From Christensenella sp. UBA1224 (GTDB lineage Bacteria > Bacillota > Clostridia > Christensenellales > Aristaeellaceae), in contig DBXA01000016.1 in the NCBI GenBank assembly GCA_002309235.1, positions 36,086-54,107 of the forward strand: a stretch of 18,022 nucleotides of DNA, written 5' to 3'. The notes beneath the pieces are model-generated. The model was not told where the DNA came from. It saw nothing but the letters and a program-made list of their open reading frames with translations, and searched no databases. How positions within the stretch are numbered: the first letter of the stretch is position 1; every line of letters starts with the position of its first letter. A program made the translations under genes and the position numbers. Below, in pieces: positions 1 through 6,960 of the stretch.

Positions 1-786
1 CAGGTATGCGCTCTGCGGGCAATGGAAAATCGTATCGAAGGAAGGTGACTCCTCATCCAGCGTCCACTCTCCCGTAAACCCTTCCACGATCCACCAGTCC
101 TTGCCCTCGTAATCGATCTCGGCATAATGCCCATCCTCATAGTATACCCCTGTACCCGGGACCAGTTTTACCTCGTTCCCGAACCATGTCACGGTCCTTT
201 CGTAATAAGCAGGGTTATCCCTCGGGTCCTCCAGGTTTTCGGATACGACTTCCTCCCACCCGGGTTCCGCGGAGATGATATCGTTAAAAAAGTTATACAG
301 CTCCGCGTACATGATATCTTCCTGCGGCGGGAGCGTTTTGGGGAATACCGCATCCCATCTCACATCGAACAGGACCTCTTCCCCGCAGAATACGATAAGG
401 CTTCTGGAGGGCGAATAGCCGTATCCTCTTCCGCACAGATCTGACCATAAGCCAAGATCATAGCTTTTCAGTATCTTCCGCAGGTCGTCCACCTGCCTGC
501 CCGTAAGTGTGATCTCCCCTTCCTTCGTGTGTCCCGTGTAGTTCATGGGGCCGACCCTCTTGATCAGGGTGACCTTTGCTCCCTGCCGGGACATGCCTTC
601 CACGTGGGCGTTCAGGCAGAACTGCTCCCCGGAAAAGTTATCATACATAAAGCGCAGGCCTGTCGCGGCATCCGCACCGGGAGCATCCTCCGCCGGGGCA
701 CCTGTACAGAAGGATATCGATAAAAGAACAGCCAGCAGAAGCGATATGGGCCTTCCTATATTAAATATGGTCTTGTTTCTCTTCAT
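1..786 (-). CDS. Secreted protein of unknown function (C-terminus beyond window)
   Basis: The frame is open for 262 codons from an ATG at 786 to the left edge, so the C-terminus is missing. A GGAGG lies 8 bases before the ATG. The N-terminus has two positive residues (KRNK), a hydrophobic stretch at about residues 13-27 and an AxA-like site (GAPA) near residue 32, which suggests cleavage by signal peptidase I and export. The Cys at about residue 27 has Phe before it and makes a poor lipobox. The mature part is acidic and rich in Trp, Tyr and Gly, with no catalytic motif that I recognise. It starts 30 bases after the stop of the PAP2 phosphatase on the same strand, so the two may be co-transcribed. 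I do not recognise the family; the call of an exported protein rests on the signal peptide alone. Confidence 0.75.
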   Translation of the reverse strand, partial: MKRNKTIFNIGRPISLLLAVLLSISFCTGAPAEDAPGADAATGLRFMYDNFSGEQFCLNAHVEGMSRQGAKVTLIKRVGPMNYTGHTKEGEITLTGRQVDDLRKILKSYDLGLWSDLCGRGYGYSPSRSLIVFCGEEVLFDVRWDAVFPKTLPPQEDIMYAELYNFFNDIISAEPGWEEVVSENLEDPRDNPAYYERTVTWFGNEVKLVPGTGVYYEDGHYAEIDYEGKDWWIVEGFTGEWTLDEESPSFDTIFHCPQSAYL

Positions 787-816
787 GAAAATCGCCTCCC
801 TTTATGCTTTTTATCT

Positions 817-1803
817 TTATGACATTGTATCGGCGCTGCCGGTTCCGTTCAGGCGCGTGCCGAACCGTTTTTCCGCGGCAATAAACAAAGCAGGGTGTAT
901 GACCGTAACATAAAGGAACACCGCAAAATAGAACGTGAAATGCCCCGTCTCCTGCCCGAGCAGGGCATAGAGCGGCTCCTTCACAAAAACGGTGAGGGCC
1001 GCTATTCCTGCAGCGCCGACAAAAAAGCGGCAAAACCCTGCCCCAAGTGATATCCCCTCTGTCTCAAATCGGATGAGCCGCCGCTCGATGAGCCATCCTG
1101 CCGAAAGCGCTATGAGCGCTCCGGCAGCGCTGTAGCATTCGATGACCATCTCCCGCGGGTCTACAAGAAGGCTCCCGTCCGCGGCAAGATCCGCGGGATA
1201 GGCCTTCAGGCTTATATAAAGCAGCATCAGCGCCCCTGATACGACACCCGCGGCAGCTACGGCGATATCCGCATTCCTTCTGACAGCGCAGATATCCGTT
1301 ATCCTGTATGCCAGGGGGATCAGGATGAGCGTAACGGCAAGGCCGGTCAGTACATCCTGCGGTGTATGCACCCCCAGGTAGAGCCTGGACAGCATGACCA
1401 TCAGTATAAGCAGGCCGCACAGTACCCCTACCCACCTGCGCTTTTTCTGCCATACCGCAGCGGAGCCGAATACCGCCGCAGCGAGGGAGGTATGCCCGCT
1501 CGGGAAGGAATAGCCCCCGCTTTCCTTGAGTGCCTCCGCGGGCGGCATGATAGACGGATCCCGCACCCAGGGCCGGTAGACGCAGAAGCTGCATTTGAGC
1601 AGCTGGTTCAGGAAGGCGCCGTACATGCAGCTGAACAGTATGGCAGTTCCCTGCTTCTTGTTTACAGACCAGTAGATGCCGGCGATCGGTATATATAATG
1701 CGGAGCTTGTCACGATGCCGGATACGATCAGGAAGAAGGGCGTGAGAAAGCTGCCAAAGGACATGCGCAGATCCTGCAGCATTTTCAGTATCTCCAGATC
1801 CAC
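817..1803 (-). CDS. PAP2-superfamily membrane phosphatase
   Basis: This is an integral membrane acid phosphatase of the PAP2 type (undecaprenyl-diphosphate or phosphatidate phosphatase-like). All three signature motifs are present: KX6RP (K70 to R77-P78), PSGH (101-104) and SRX5H (S139-R140 to H146). Hydrophobic segments surround them and about four more follow in residues 180-310, giving a 328-residue protein longer than the minimal domain. I chose a GTG start at 1803 because AAGGAGG lies 7 bases before it; the ATG two codons upstream (1809) is only 1 base from that same site. The active site would face the outside of the membrane, as in known PAP2 lipid phosphatases. The exact lipid substrate cannot be read from sequence. 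It sits 75 bases downstream of the DUF1292 gene, across a terminator-like hairpin, and just upstream of the secreted protein gene. Confidence 0.92.
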   Translation of the reverse strand: MDLEILKMLQDLRMSFGSFLTPFFLIVSGIVTSSALYIPIAGIYWSVNKKQGTAILFSCMYGAFLNQLLKCSFCVYRPWVRDPSIMPPAEALKESGGYSFPSGHTSLAAAVFGSAAVWQKKRRWVGVLCGLLILMVMLSRLYLGVHTPQDVLTGLAVTLILIPLAYRITDICAVRRNADIAVAAAGVVSGALMLLYISLKAYPADLAADGSLLVDPREMVIECYSAAGALIALSAGWLIERRLIRFETEGISLGAGFCRFFVGAAGIAALTVFVKEPLYALLGQETGHFTFYFAVFLYVTVIHPALFIAAEKRFGTRLNGTGSADTMS

Positions 1804-1833
1804 AGACATTCCTCCTTGCTTCCCGCGCGGCAG

Positions 1834-1864
1834 AAAAAACAGGCTCTGCCAGCGCAAAGCCTGT
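1834..1864 (-). terminator. Rho-independent terminator after the DUF1292 gene
   Basis: Reading the minus strand, ACAGGCT pairs perfectly with AGCCTGT, with a further TGC/GCA pairing inside after one mismatch, and six T follow directly. It lies 15 bases after the DUF1292 stop and about 30 bases before the PAP2 start. Some read-through is likely if PAP2 has no promoter of its own, since I see no clear one in the short gap. Confidence 0.75.
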
Positions 1865-1878
1865 CCTGTATGCACGTG

Positions 1879-2199
1879 TTATTCGTCATCTGCCTCGCCG
1901 TACTCGTATCCTTCATCGTCATCATCCAGGAAAAAGTTGTTGTTGACATACTCGATAAGGGTCTCAGCCAGGTCATCCTCTATCGGTATGAACTCCTCTT
2001 CATCCTCGCCTACCGGCTGCACCTTCATGATGAAGGCATCGGAAGCACTGTCTTCGTCAGGCTCCTCGGCGTTTTCATCATATTCCGTCATGATGGCGTA
2101 CTCATCGCCCTCATAGAAGAAGTAATCCAGCACTTCCGCCGTTATCTCATTCCCGTCCTCATCCACCAGGGTGACGAGATCCTTCTCCATATCTTCCAT
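1879..2199 (-). CDS. DUF1292 family acidic protein (YrzB-like)
   Basis: This 106-residue, highly acidic protein begins with a DUF1292-type core: a short strand VTLVDEDGNE, then a hydrophobic stretch around the motif YFFYEGDEYAIM, then a Glu/Asp-rich tail with a second beta stretch (DAFIMKVQP). Members are widespread in Firmicutes and have no settled biochemical role. The ATG at 2199 has CGGAGG 7 bases upstream; an in-frame TTG two codons earlier is a worse choice. It has a perfect TATAAT promoter upstream and a hairpin terminator just downstream, so it can be a single-gene transcript. In many Firmicutes this family sits near ruvX and mltG; that context is absent here. Confidence 0.85.
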   Translation of the reverse strand: MEDMEKDLVTLVDEDGNEITAEVLDYFFYEGDEYAIMTEYDENAEEPDEDSASDAFIMKVQPVGEDEEEFIPIEDDLAETLIEYVNNNFFLDDDDEGYEYGEADDE

Positions 2200-2238
2200 A
2201 AACAAACCTCCGTTCGATCAAAATACTCTTCTACCGGC

Positions 2239-2268
2239 ATTATAGCGCCTGCCGTACCCCGATAGCAA
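2239..2268 (-). promoter_or_regulatory. Sigma-A promoter of the DUF1292 gene
   Basis: On the minus strand a perfect -10 TATAAT (2239-2244) is preceded by TTGCTA (2263-2268) at 18 bases. The predicted start lies about 30 bases before the DUF1292 ATG, leaving room for its CGGAGG site. Confidence 0.65.
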
Positions 2269-2350
2269 GGGGACAGCAGCTTTTCGCGAATTATTAACCC
2301 ATATCCCTGTACCATTTGCGCAAAATAGTGTACAATTTCTATGAGCGGCG

Positions 2351-2563
2351 TCAGTCGTCCCTGGCGGATTCCTTCAGGGGCTTTCTGCTGCCGTCCGGGT
2401 ATTCGACATAGGTATTGTCCAGCTGCTGCCGGAACTGGCTCCGGAATGCCGCCAGGTATTTCATCCGCAGCTCAGACCTTTCCTCTTCCTCCTCCGCGGT
2501 GAGCCTGCGCTCACGCGAAAGGCGGGAAAGCGCATTGATCCTGTCGATAGACCTTCTGTCCAT
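2351..2563 (-). CDS. DUF896 family small protein (YnzC-like)
   Basis: This is a 70-residue protein of the DUF896/YnzC family. It shows the usual order: an N-terminal helix with RINAL, a RRLTAEEEEER turn, a second helix with LRMKYLAAFR, and a short C-terminal tail with YPDGS. The family forms a helical hairpin; B. subtilis YnzC is linked to the SOS regulon, but no LexA-like box is evident here. I placed the start at the ATG 2563 because GGAGG lies 8 bases before it; a TTG eight codons upstream would add a tail not typical of the family. It has its own TATAAT promoter. It may also read into the DUF1292 gene 151 bases downstream. Confidence 0.85.
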   Translation of the reverse strand: MDRRSIDRINALSRLSRERRLTAEEEEERSELRMKYLAAFRSQFRQQLDNTYVEYPDGSRKPLKESARDD

Positions 2564-2601
2564 AGCCGTCGCCTCCGTTTCGTTCAACTGACCTCATGGA
2601 C

Positions 2602-2630
2602 ATTATAGCGGATATACGTTAAAAACACAA
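2602..2630 (-). promoter_or_regulatory. Sigma-A promoter of the DUF896 gene
   Basis: On the minus strand TTGTGT (2625-2630) and a perfect TATAAT (2602-2607) are separated by 17 bases. The predicted start falls about 30 bases before the ATG at 2563. Confidence 0.65.
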
Positions 2631-2632
2631 AG

Positions 2633-2662
2633 GATCTCCCGCGGAACATCTGCGGGGAGATC
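2633..2662. other. Stem-loop between the DUF896 promoter and the mazG-like gene
   Basis: GATCTCCCGC (2633-2642) pairs with GCGGGGAGATC (2652-2662) with one bulged G and a 9-base loop. Read leftward it is followed by a T-rich stretch (CTTTGTGTTTTT), so it could stop antisense transcription; read rightward it ends a few bases before the AAAGGAG of the next gene and would sit in its leader. Confidence 0.5.
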
Positions 2663-2682
2663 GCTTAAAGGAGATAATCGAT

Positions 2683-3003
2683 ATGGTCGATCTCAGCGAA
2701 CTGCAGAAAGAAGTATACGACAACAAGGTCAAGCACGGCTTCAACACCACGAATATCGCAGAGGAGTTCTGCCTGGCCCTCACAGAGCTGGCGGAAGCCT
2801 ACAAAGCGCTCTCCCTCACCGACAAAAACGAGTTGGCGGAGGAGCTGGCGGATGTCATCATATACCTGCTGGGCATCGCCGAAATGCAGGGTGTGCAGAT
2901 AGAGCCTGCCCTTGTCGCCAAGATCGAAAAGAACCGCCGGCGCCGCTACTACCGCAGGGAAGACGGCTCCTGGGCCAAGACGGAAGATAATGAACCTATA
3001 TGA
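2683..3003 (+). CDS. MazG-like nucleotide pyrophosphohydrolase
   Basis: This 106-residue all-alpha protein matches the MazG/NTP-PPase fold. The metal-binding pattern is visible as E35-x2-E38 in the segment LTELAEAYKAL and E54-x2-D57 in EELADVIIYLLGIAE, followed by a basic run (KNRRRRYY) as in many single-domain MazG proteins. Such enzymes cleave (d)NTPs to NMP and pyrophosphate, often to remove damaged nucleotides; the true substrate cannot be told here. The ATG at 2683 has AAAGGAG 9 bases upstream. The 3' end overlaps the metallophosphoesterase gene by 14 bases, so the two are one transcript and probably translationally coupled. Confidence 0.85.
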   Translation: MVDLSELQKEVYDNKVKHGFNTTNIAEEFCLALTELAEAYKALSLTDKNELAEELADVIIYLLGIAEMQGVQIEPALVAKIEKNRRRRYYRREDGSWAKTEDNEPI

Positions 3004-3766
3004 TCTGGCCTACGGGCAGCCGCGGCTTTTGAGGCATACGCTCACAGCCCCCGTAAAAGGACTGCGCATAGGCTTTCTTACGGATCTTCACGTGACGCGA
3101 TACCGCGAAAAGGCTATAGCGGAGCGCGTGATAGAGCCATTTTCAAGGGAGGAGACGGATCTGCTGCTCCTGGGCGGGGATTACGGGGAGACCCGCGAAG
3201 GAGAAGAGATATTCTTCAGGCTTGCCGCCTCCCTTCGGCCGAGATACGGGAGCTTCGCCATACTCGGAAACAACGACAAGGAGCGCTTCGGCTCCTCCTT
3301 CCCCCTCATCCGCCGCATGGCGGAAAAAGCAGGCATACAGGTCCTCATCAATGAGGAAGCCTTTCTCCGCCTGCCTCAGGGAAAGATCGCTATAGGCGGG
3401 CTTGACGAAAAGAAGTACGGCCAGCCTTCCGCCCGGGGCATCTTCCGGCGCGCAGGAGAGGATACCATGCGCATTCTCATGTGCCATTATCCCTCCAGTG
3501 TGGATAAGGCCATCAGCCAGGCGGCGAAAATGCCCCATCTGGTGTTGTGCGGGCACACCCATGGAGGTCAGTTGTCCCTGTTCGGCATCACATGCTACAC
3601 CTTCGGCTACGACAAGCGTTTCGGCGGCACGAACCATCACTTTGTATCCGGCTTCCGCAAGTTCCCGGAAGGGTTTTCCATGCTCGTCTCCAACGGGCTG
3701 GGAGAGAGCCTCATCCCGCTGCGCATCGGCGCGCCGAGGCAGATGCACATCATAGAAACGGTGTAA
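2990..3766 (+). CDS. Calcineurin-like metallophosphoesterase (YaeI/YkuE-like)
   Basis: A 258-residue protein with the binuclear metal site of the calcineurin-like family in order: D32-x-H34 (TDLH), GGD (D64), GNND (N94 to D96), H166 in CHYP, and CGHTHGGQ (H189, H191). The GHTHGGQ ending is typical of the YaeI/YkuE branch, which includes UDP-diacylglucosamine-type and other phosphodiesterases; the substrate here is unknown. The usual GNHD is GNND, so the catalytic-acid His of many relatives is replaced by Asn. The ATG at 2990 lies inside the mazG-like gene and has only a weak GGAAG 3 bases away, so coupled translation is likely. No signal peptide or membrane segment is seen, unlike YkuE. A convergent amidohydrolase gene ends 28 bases downstream. 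Confidence 0.88.
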   Translation: MNLYDLAYGQPRLLRHTLTAPVKGLRIGFLTDLHVTRYREKAIAERVIEPFSREETDLLLLGGDYGETREGEEIFFRLAASLRPRYGSFAILGNNDKERFGSSFPLIRRMAEKAGIQVLINEEAFLRLPQGKIAIGGLDEKKYGQPSARGIFRRAGEDTMRILMCHYPSSVDKAISQAAKMPHLVLCGHTHGGQLSLFGITCYTFGYDKRFGGTNHHFVSGFRKFPEGFSMLVSNGLGESLIPLRIGAPRQMHIIETV

Positions 3767-3794
3767 CAGTCATCAATACAATGGATCGTCATGT

Positions 3795-4916
3795 TCAGGA
3801 AATCCGGTCAATCATATATCTCAGGTTGATACGATCGAGCTTTACATAATCCGATTCAGCAGCATCCTCTTCCATATTCTCAAGGAGCTTTTGACATGCG
3901 TCTCGGAATGCCTGAACATCGACCCTGCGCGGTCTCTCATTCAGTCGGGTGACGAAATTATCATGGTAAATCTTGCGAATCACATCATCCGGAAGGCGCA
4001 GGCTCCTGTACCGTACTCCATGCCGTTCAAAATCCTCCGTGCTCTCCAGATATGTCCTCGACAGGCAGTTGCTGGTATAGCCCCAAGTATGCCTGATGCT
4101 TTCTTCATCAGGCGAAGGGTTATCCATATCCGTGCCAAAATACAGCCTGTCCGCAAAACGGAGGAAGAACTCACGCCATGCCTCCGGAGCTTGTGAAGCA
4201 ATCGTATACTCTGATTCACATGCTGTAAGATCGTAACCGGTATTGGGATATGATTCCAAAAACCTGGTTGCTTCCCGGACATCCTCATAATCGCACATGA
4301 GGTGCGCGATCACCAGTCGAAGCCTGGGATGCCTCTGCATAACGGTATCGATCTCTGTGAATATTTCATGACGGGATGGCCAACCCGGTTCGATCAGCCA
4401 TCCAAGCCTGCGCATATTTTCCTTTTCCTCTTCTGGCGGATCCCAAAAATATGCCGGGTCTGTGGCATGAAGTGTGATCGGTATCTGTTTCTGTTCGGCA
4501 TATGCAAACATAGGTTCATATATCTCACTGCAAAGCGCCTGGCCCGTTTTTACCCGCAGACCCGGCTTTCCTTCCAGCATTTTGAAGCCGTCAAAACCCA
4601 TTTCCCATGCAGAGCGGATCTGACGCAGGTATTCTTCCGCCGTATCCCGCTCATCATAGGTATGCTGAAGGCCCGCAAAGGCATACAGCTTCGGAGAGAG
4701 TGCCATCTTGACAAAAAGGCATTTTAAACTGCATGTCGGATCGACCGGACGGTCCAACAGGTCATGACATGCCAGCAAAAGAATACGATCATACCCGAAA
4801 AAGGAAAAGATCGCTCGATAACTCTCTATCGTCTTCCGGACATCTTCCCGCGATTCGATATGCTCATGGCTGTCGGTAATAGGAAAATCACGGAATATAC
4901 TGAAATCTGTATGCAC
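3795..4916 (-). CDS. Amidohydrolase-2 family metal-dependent hydrolase
   Basis: A 373-residue TIM-barrel protein of the amidohydrolase superfamily (type 2). The metal and catalytic positions are visible: H17-x-H19 in DSHEHI, K112 in the segment GFDGFKML, H150 in ITLHATDP, H205 in VIAHLM, and D263 in FGTDMD. Family members are decarboxylases, lactonases and C-C or C-N hydrolases, so the reaction is open. The GTG start at 4916 has GGGAGGAG 5-7 bases upstream. It is the last gene of the transporter transcript, 81 bases after the second permease, which suggests it acts in the cytoplasm on the imported compound or a breakdown product, perhaps a sugar lactone or acid (inference). Its base composition is AT-rich like the transporter rather than like the metallophosphoesterase next to it. 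Confidence 0.85.
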   Translation of the reverse strand: MHTDFSIFRDFPITDSHEHIESREDVRKTIESYRAIFSFFGYDRILLLACHDLLDRPVDPTCSLKCLFVKMALSPKLYAFAGLQHTYDERDTAEEYLRQIRSAWEMGFDGFKMLEGKPGLRVKTGQALCSEIYEPMFAYAEQKQIPITLHATDPAYFWDPPEEEKENMRRLGWLIEPGWPSRHEIFTEIDTVMQRHPRLRLVIAHLMCDYEDVREATRFLESYPNTGYDLTACESEYTIASQAPEAWREFFLRFADRLYFGTDMDNPSPDEESIRHTWGYTSNCLSRTYLESTEDFERHGVRYRSLRLPDDVIRKIYHDNFVTRLNERPRRVDVQAFRDACQKLLENMEEDAAESDYVKLDRINLRYMIDRIS

Positions 4917-4997
4917 AAAAACTCCTCCCGACTTAAGAGCAATTAAAGGGCAAGCTCATTCTGTATTTAATCCTTATCTTTGCAGTGTACGTCTGAA

Positions 4998-5909
4998 TTA
5001 ATCCTTCAGTGCTCCGATCATAACGCCTTTGACAAAGTACTTCTGCACAAACGGATACACGCATATGATCGGCAGGATCGTGACGACGATCGCGCAATAT
5101 TTCAATTGGATGCTGGTCAGGCTGTTCGCTCGTGTCAAAGATGACGCCACACTTTTATTTGCCGTGCTTGATTCAGTAATCAATATATTTACCAGGTATA
5201 CCTGCAGCGGCTGCAAATCTTTGTTAGGCAGGTAAATCATTGCACTAAAGTAACTGTTCCATTGCGCTACTGCGTAATAAAGTCCCAGCACCGCAATGAT
5301 CGCTCCTGAAAGGGGGATAGCGATCCGCAGCAGTATCCTGAATTCCGACGCACCGTCAAGCCTTGCTGACTCAAAGAGCGACTGCGGCAGATTGTGGAAA
5401 AATGTCCGTGCTACGATAAGGTTAAAGGGAGATATAAGGCCAGGCAGCAGCAACGCCCAAACCGTGTTATATATTCCAAGCTTTGATACTAGCAAAAAGG
5501 TCGGTACAAGACCACCAGAAAAATACATGGTAAAAGTTATGAAAAGCATAATAATCCTGCGGCAGGAGAAGGCAGGGCTGGAGAGTACATATGCTCCGCA
5601 GATAGTGAAAACGGTGCTCAGGATACAGCCCGTTACCGTATAAAAGATACTGTTGCGATAGTATTTCAGGATATCACCATACCGAAACAGATGTGTATAC
5701 GCATTCAAACTAAAGCCTTTCGGAAAAAAATAGATATCTTTTCTAATCACTGCCTCTGGGTCACTGACAGAACAGCTGATCACATACATAAAAACAAACA
5801 GCGTACAGACCAACACTACTAACATAGATAGATATATGAACAAATCCAACAATTTGTCGCTGAGTGGCTTTTTGGCGTATTTTGCTACCTTTGAAGAAAA
5901 TTTCACCAT
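4998..5909 (-). CDS. CUT1 sugar ABC transporter permease (YtcP/MalG-like)
   Basis: A 303-residue inner-membrane subunit with about six membrane segments (first at roughly residues 21-46). The permease EAA loop is ESARLDGAS (180-188), and the protein ends KGVMIGALKD, the typical C-terminus of YtcP/LplC permeases. It pairs with the LplB-type permease upstream to form the channel. The ATG at 5909 overlaps the TGA of that gene by 7 bases and has GGAGG 7 bases upstream, which points to coupled, equal synthesis. No ATPase gene is present; CUT1 systems of this kind commonly share an MsmX/UgpC-type ATPase encoded elsewhere. Confidence 0.95.
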   Translation of the reverse strand: MVKFSSKVAKYAKKPLSDKLLDLFIYLSMLVVLVCTLFVFMYVISCSVSDPEAVIRKDIYFFPKGFSLNAYTHLFRYGDILKYYRNSIFYTVTGCILSTVFTICGAYVLSSPAFSCRRIIMLFITFTMYFSGGLVPTFLLVSKLGIYNTVWALLLPGLISPFNLIVARTFFHNLPQSLFESARLDGASEFRILLRIAIPLSGAIIAVLGLYYAVAQWNSYFSAMIYLPNKDLQPLQVYLVNILITESSTANKSVASSLTRANSLTSIQLKYCAIVVTILPIICVYPFVQKYFVKGVMIGALKD

Positions 5910-6856
5910 AAAGACACCTCCGTATACTTCTTACTCAACCAGTTTGCTAAGACAAGCAGCAGGAAATTAATCACTGAATTGAACAAACCTGTCGCGGAAG
6001 CAAAGGAATATTGCGCATTTAAAAGACCACTCCGATAGACATAAGTTGATATCACGTCCGCTGTTTCATATGTCAGCGGACTGTATATCAAGAGGATTTT
6101 CTCCGCACTCATGCTCATCAACGAGCCTATGTTCATGATCAGCAACAGAATAACCGTTTGCTTGATGCTCGGGAGTGTTATATACCAACCGCACTGGATA
6201 CGGCTTGCGCCGTCAATACGGGCAGCTTCATACAGTTCCTGATTTATGCCGGAGATTGCCGCTAGATAAATGATGGAATTCCAACCCATGAATACCCAGA
6301 TGTCCGTAATCACATAGACCGTGCGGAAATATTTCGCTTTTGACAAGAAATTGATGCTTTGCAGCCCAATCGATTCACGAAGCACATTGACAATTCCATT
6401 TGCTGGTGAGAGAAAGCTCTTAATCAAACCGCAAATAACAACCGTTGAGATAAAGTAGGGTAGATAGCTAATTGTTTGTACTGCTTTTTTAAACCAAATT
6501 ACTTTGACCTCATTGAGGAGAAGGGCGAAAATGATGGGAAAAGGGAAACCCCATAGCAGGAGATATGCATTCAGCAGAACAGTATTTCGAACCAGTCGAT
6601 GAAAATACAAGCCCTCAACAAAAGCTTGGAAATGCTTTAGGCCAACCCATGGCCCATCCAGAAAGCCCTTACCGGGCATATAATCCTGGAACGCAATTAC
6701 CAGACCATACATAGGTATATAACAGAAAATAATAAAATACGCAATGACAGGAAGGATCAGAAGCCACAGTTCATATTCCTTCTTAAATCCCTTAAGGAAT
6801 CTAGAACCTTTACTACTGTTCTTTTTCAATACAGTAGACGAAGTACCTGTTGTCAT
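5903..6856 (-). CDS. CUT1 sugar ABC transporter permease (LplB-like)
   Basis: A 317-residue inner-membrane subunit of the LplB/MalF type. The N-terminus has a Lys-rich cytoplasmic stretch, then WLLILPVIAYFIIF, followed by the IPMYGLVIAFQDY segment typical of LplB proteins. The EAA loop is YEAARIDGAS (209-218) followed by ITLPSI, and the C-terminus ends KKYTEVSLW as is usual in the family. The ATG at 6856 lacks a clear AGGAGG; a weak GGATGTGAG is nearby. It is the second gene of the operon, separated from the solute-binding protein gene by a strong terminator-like hairpin. It forms the translocation pore with the YtcP-like partner downstream, which overlaps it by 7 bases. Confidence 0.95.
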   Translation of the reverse strand: MTTGTSSTVLKKNSSKGSRFLKGFKKEYELWLLILPVIAYFIIFCYIPMYGLVIAFQDYMPGKGFLDGPWVGLKHFQAFVEGLYFHRLVRNTVLLNAYLLLWGFPFPIIFALLLNEVKVIWFKKAVQTISYLPYFISTVVICGLIKSFLSPANGIVNVLRESIGLQSINFLSKAKYFRTVYVITDIWVFMGWNSIIYLAAISGINQELYEAARIDGASRIQCGWYITLPSIKQTVILLLIMNIGSLMSMSAEKILLIYSPLTYETADVISTYVYRSGLLNAQYSFASATGLFNSVINFLLLVLANWLSKKYTEVSLW

Positions 6857-6904
6857 GTTCTCACATCCGTTCCCTCAAAGCTACTTCTTACGTATTTCCA
6901 TGAG

Positions 6905-6948
6905 AAAAAACCCAGGGAAGGAAAACGGTGTTCCGTTTCCTTCCCTGG
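6905..6948 (-). terminator. Intercistronic terminator-like hairpin inside the ABC operon
   Basis: On the minus strand a 16-bp stem (arms 6933-6948 and 6912-6928, one bulged base, 4-base loop) is followed directly by G and six T. It begins 12 bases after the stop of the solute-binding protein gene and ends about 50 bases before the permease start. It fits a partial terminator or mRNA 3'-end stabiliser that makes binding protein in excess over permeases. Confidence 0.85.
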
Positions 6949-6960
6949 CTCATCATTAGA

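Noticed and set aside
2317..2336. Plus-strand promoter around TACAAT near 2330
   Set aside because: The -35 region is poor and it would transcribe only against the DUF896 gene, with no plus-strand gene to serve.
3143..3748. Minus-strand open frame opposite the metallophosphoesterase
   Set aside because: The plus strand has the full set of metal-binding motifs; the antisense translation shows none.
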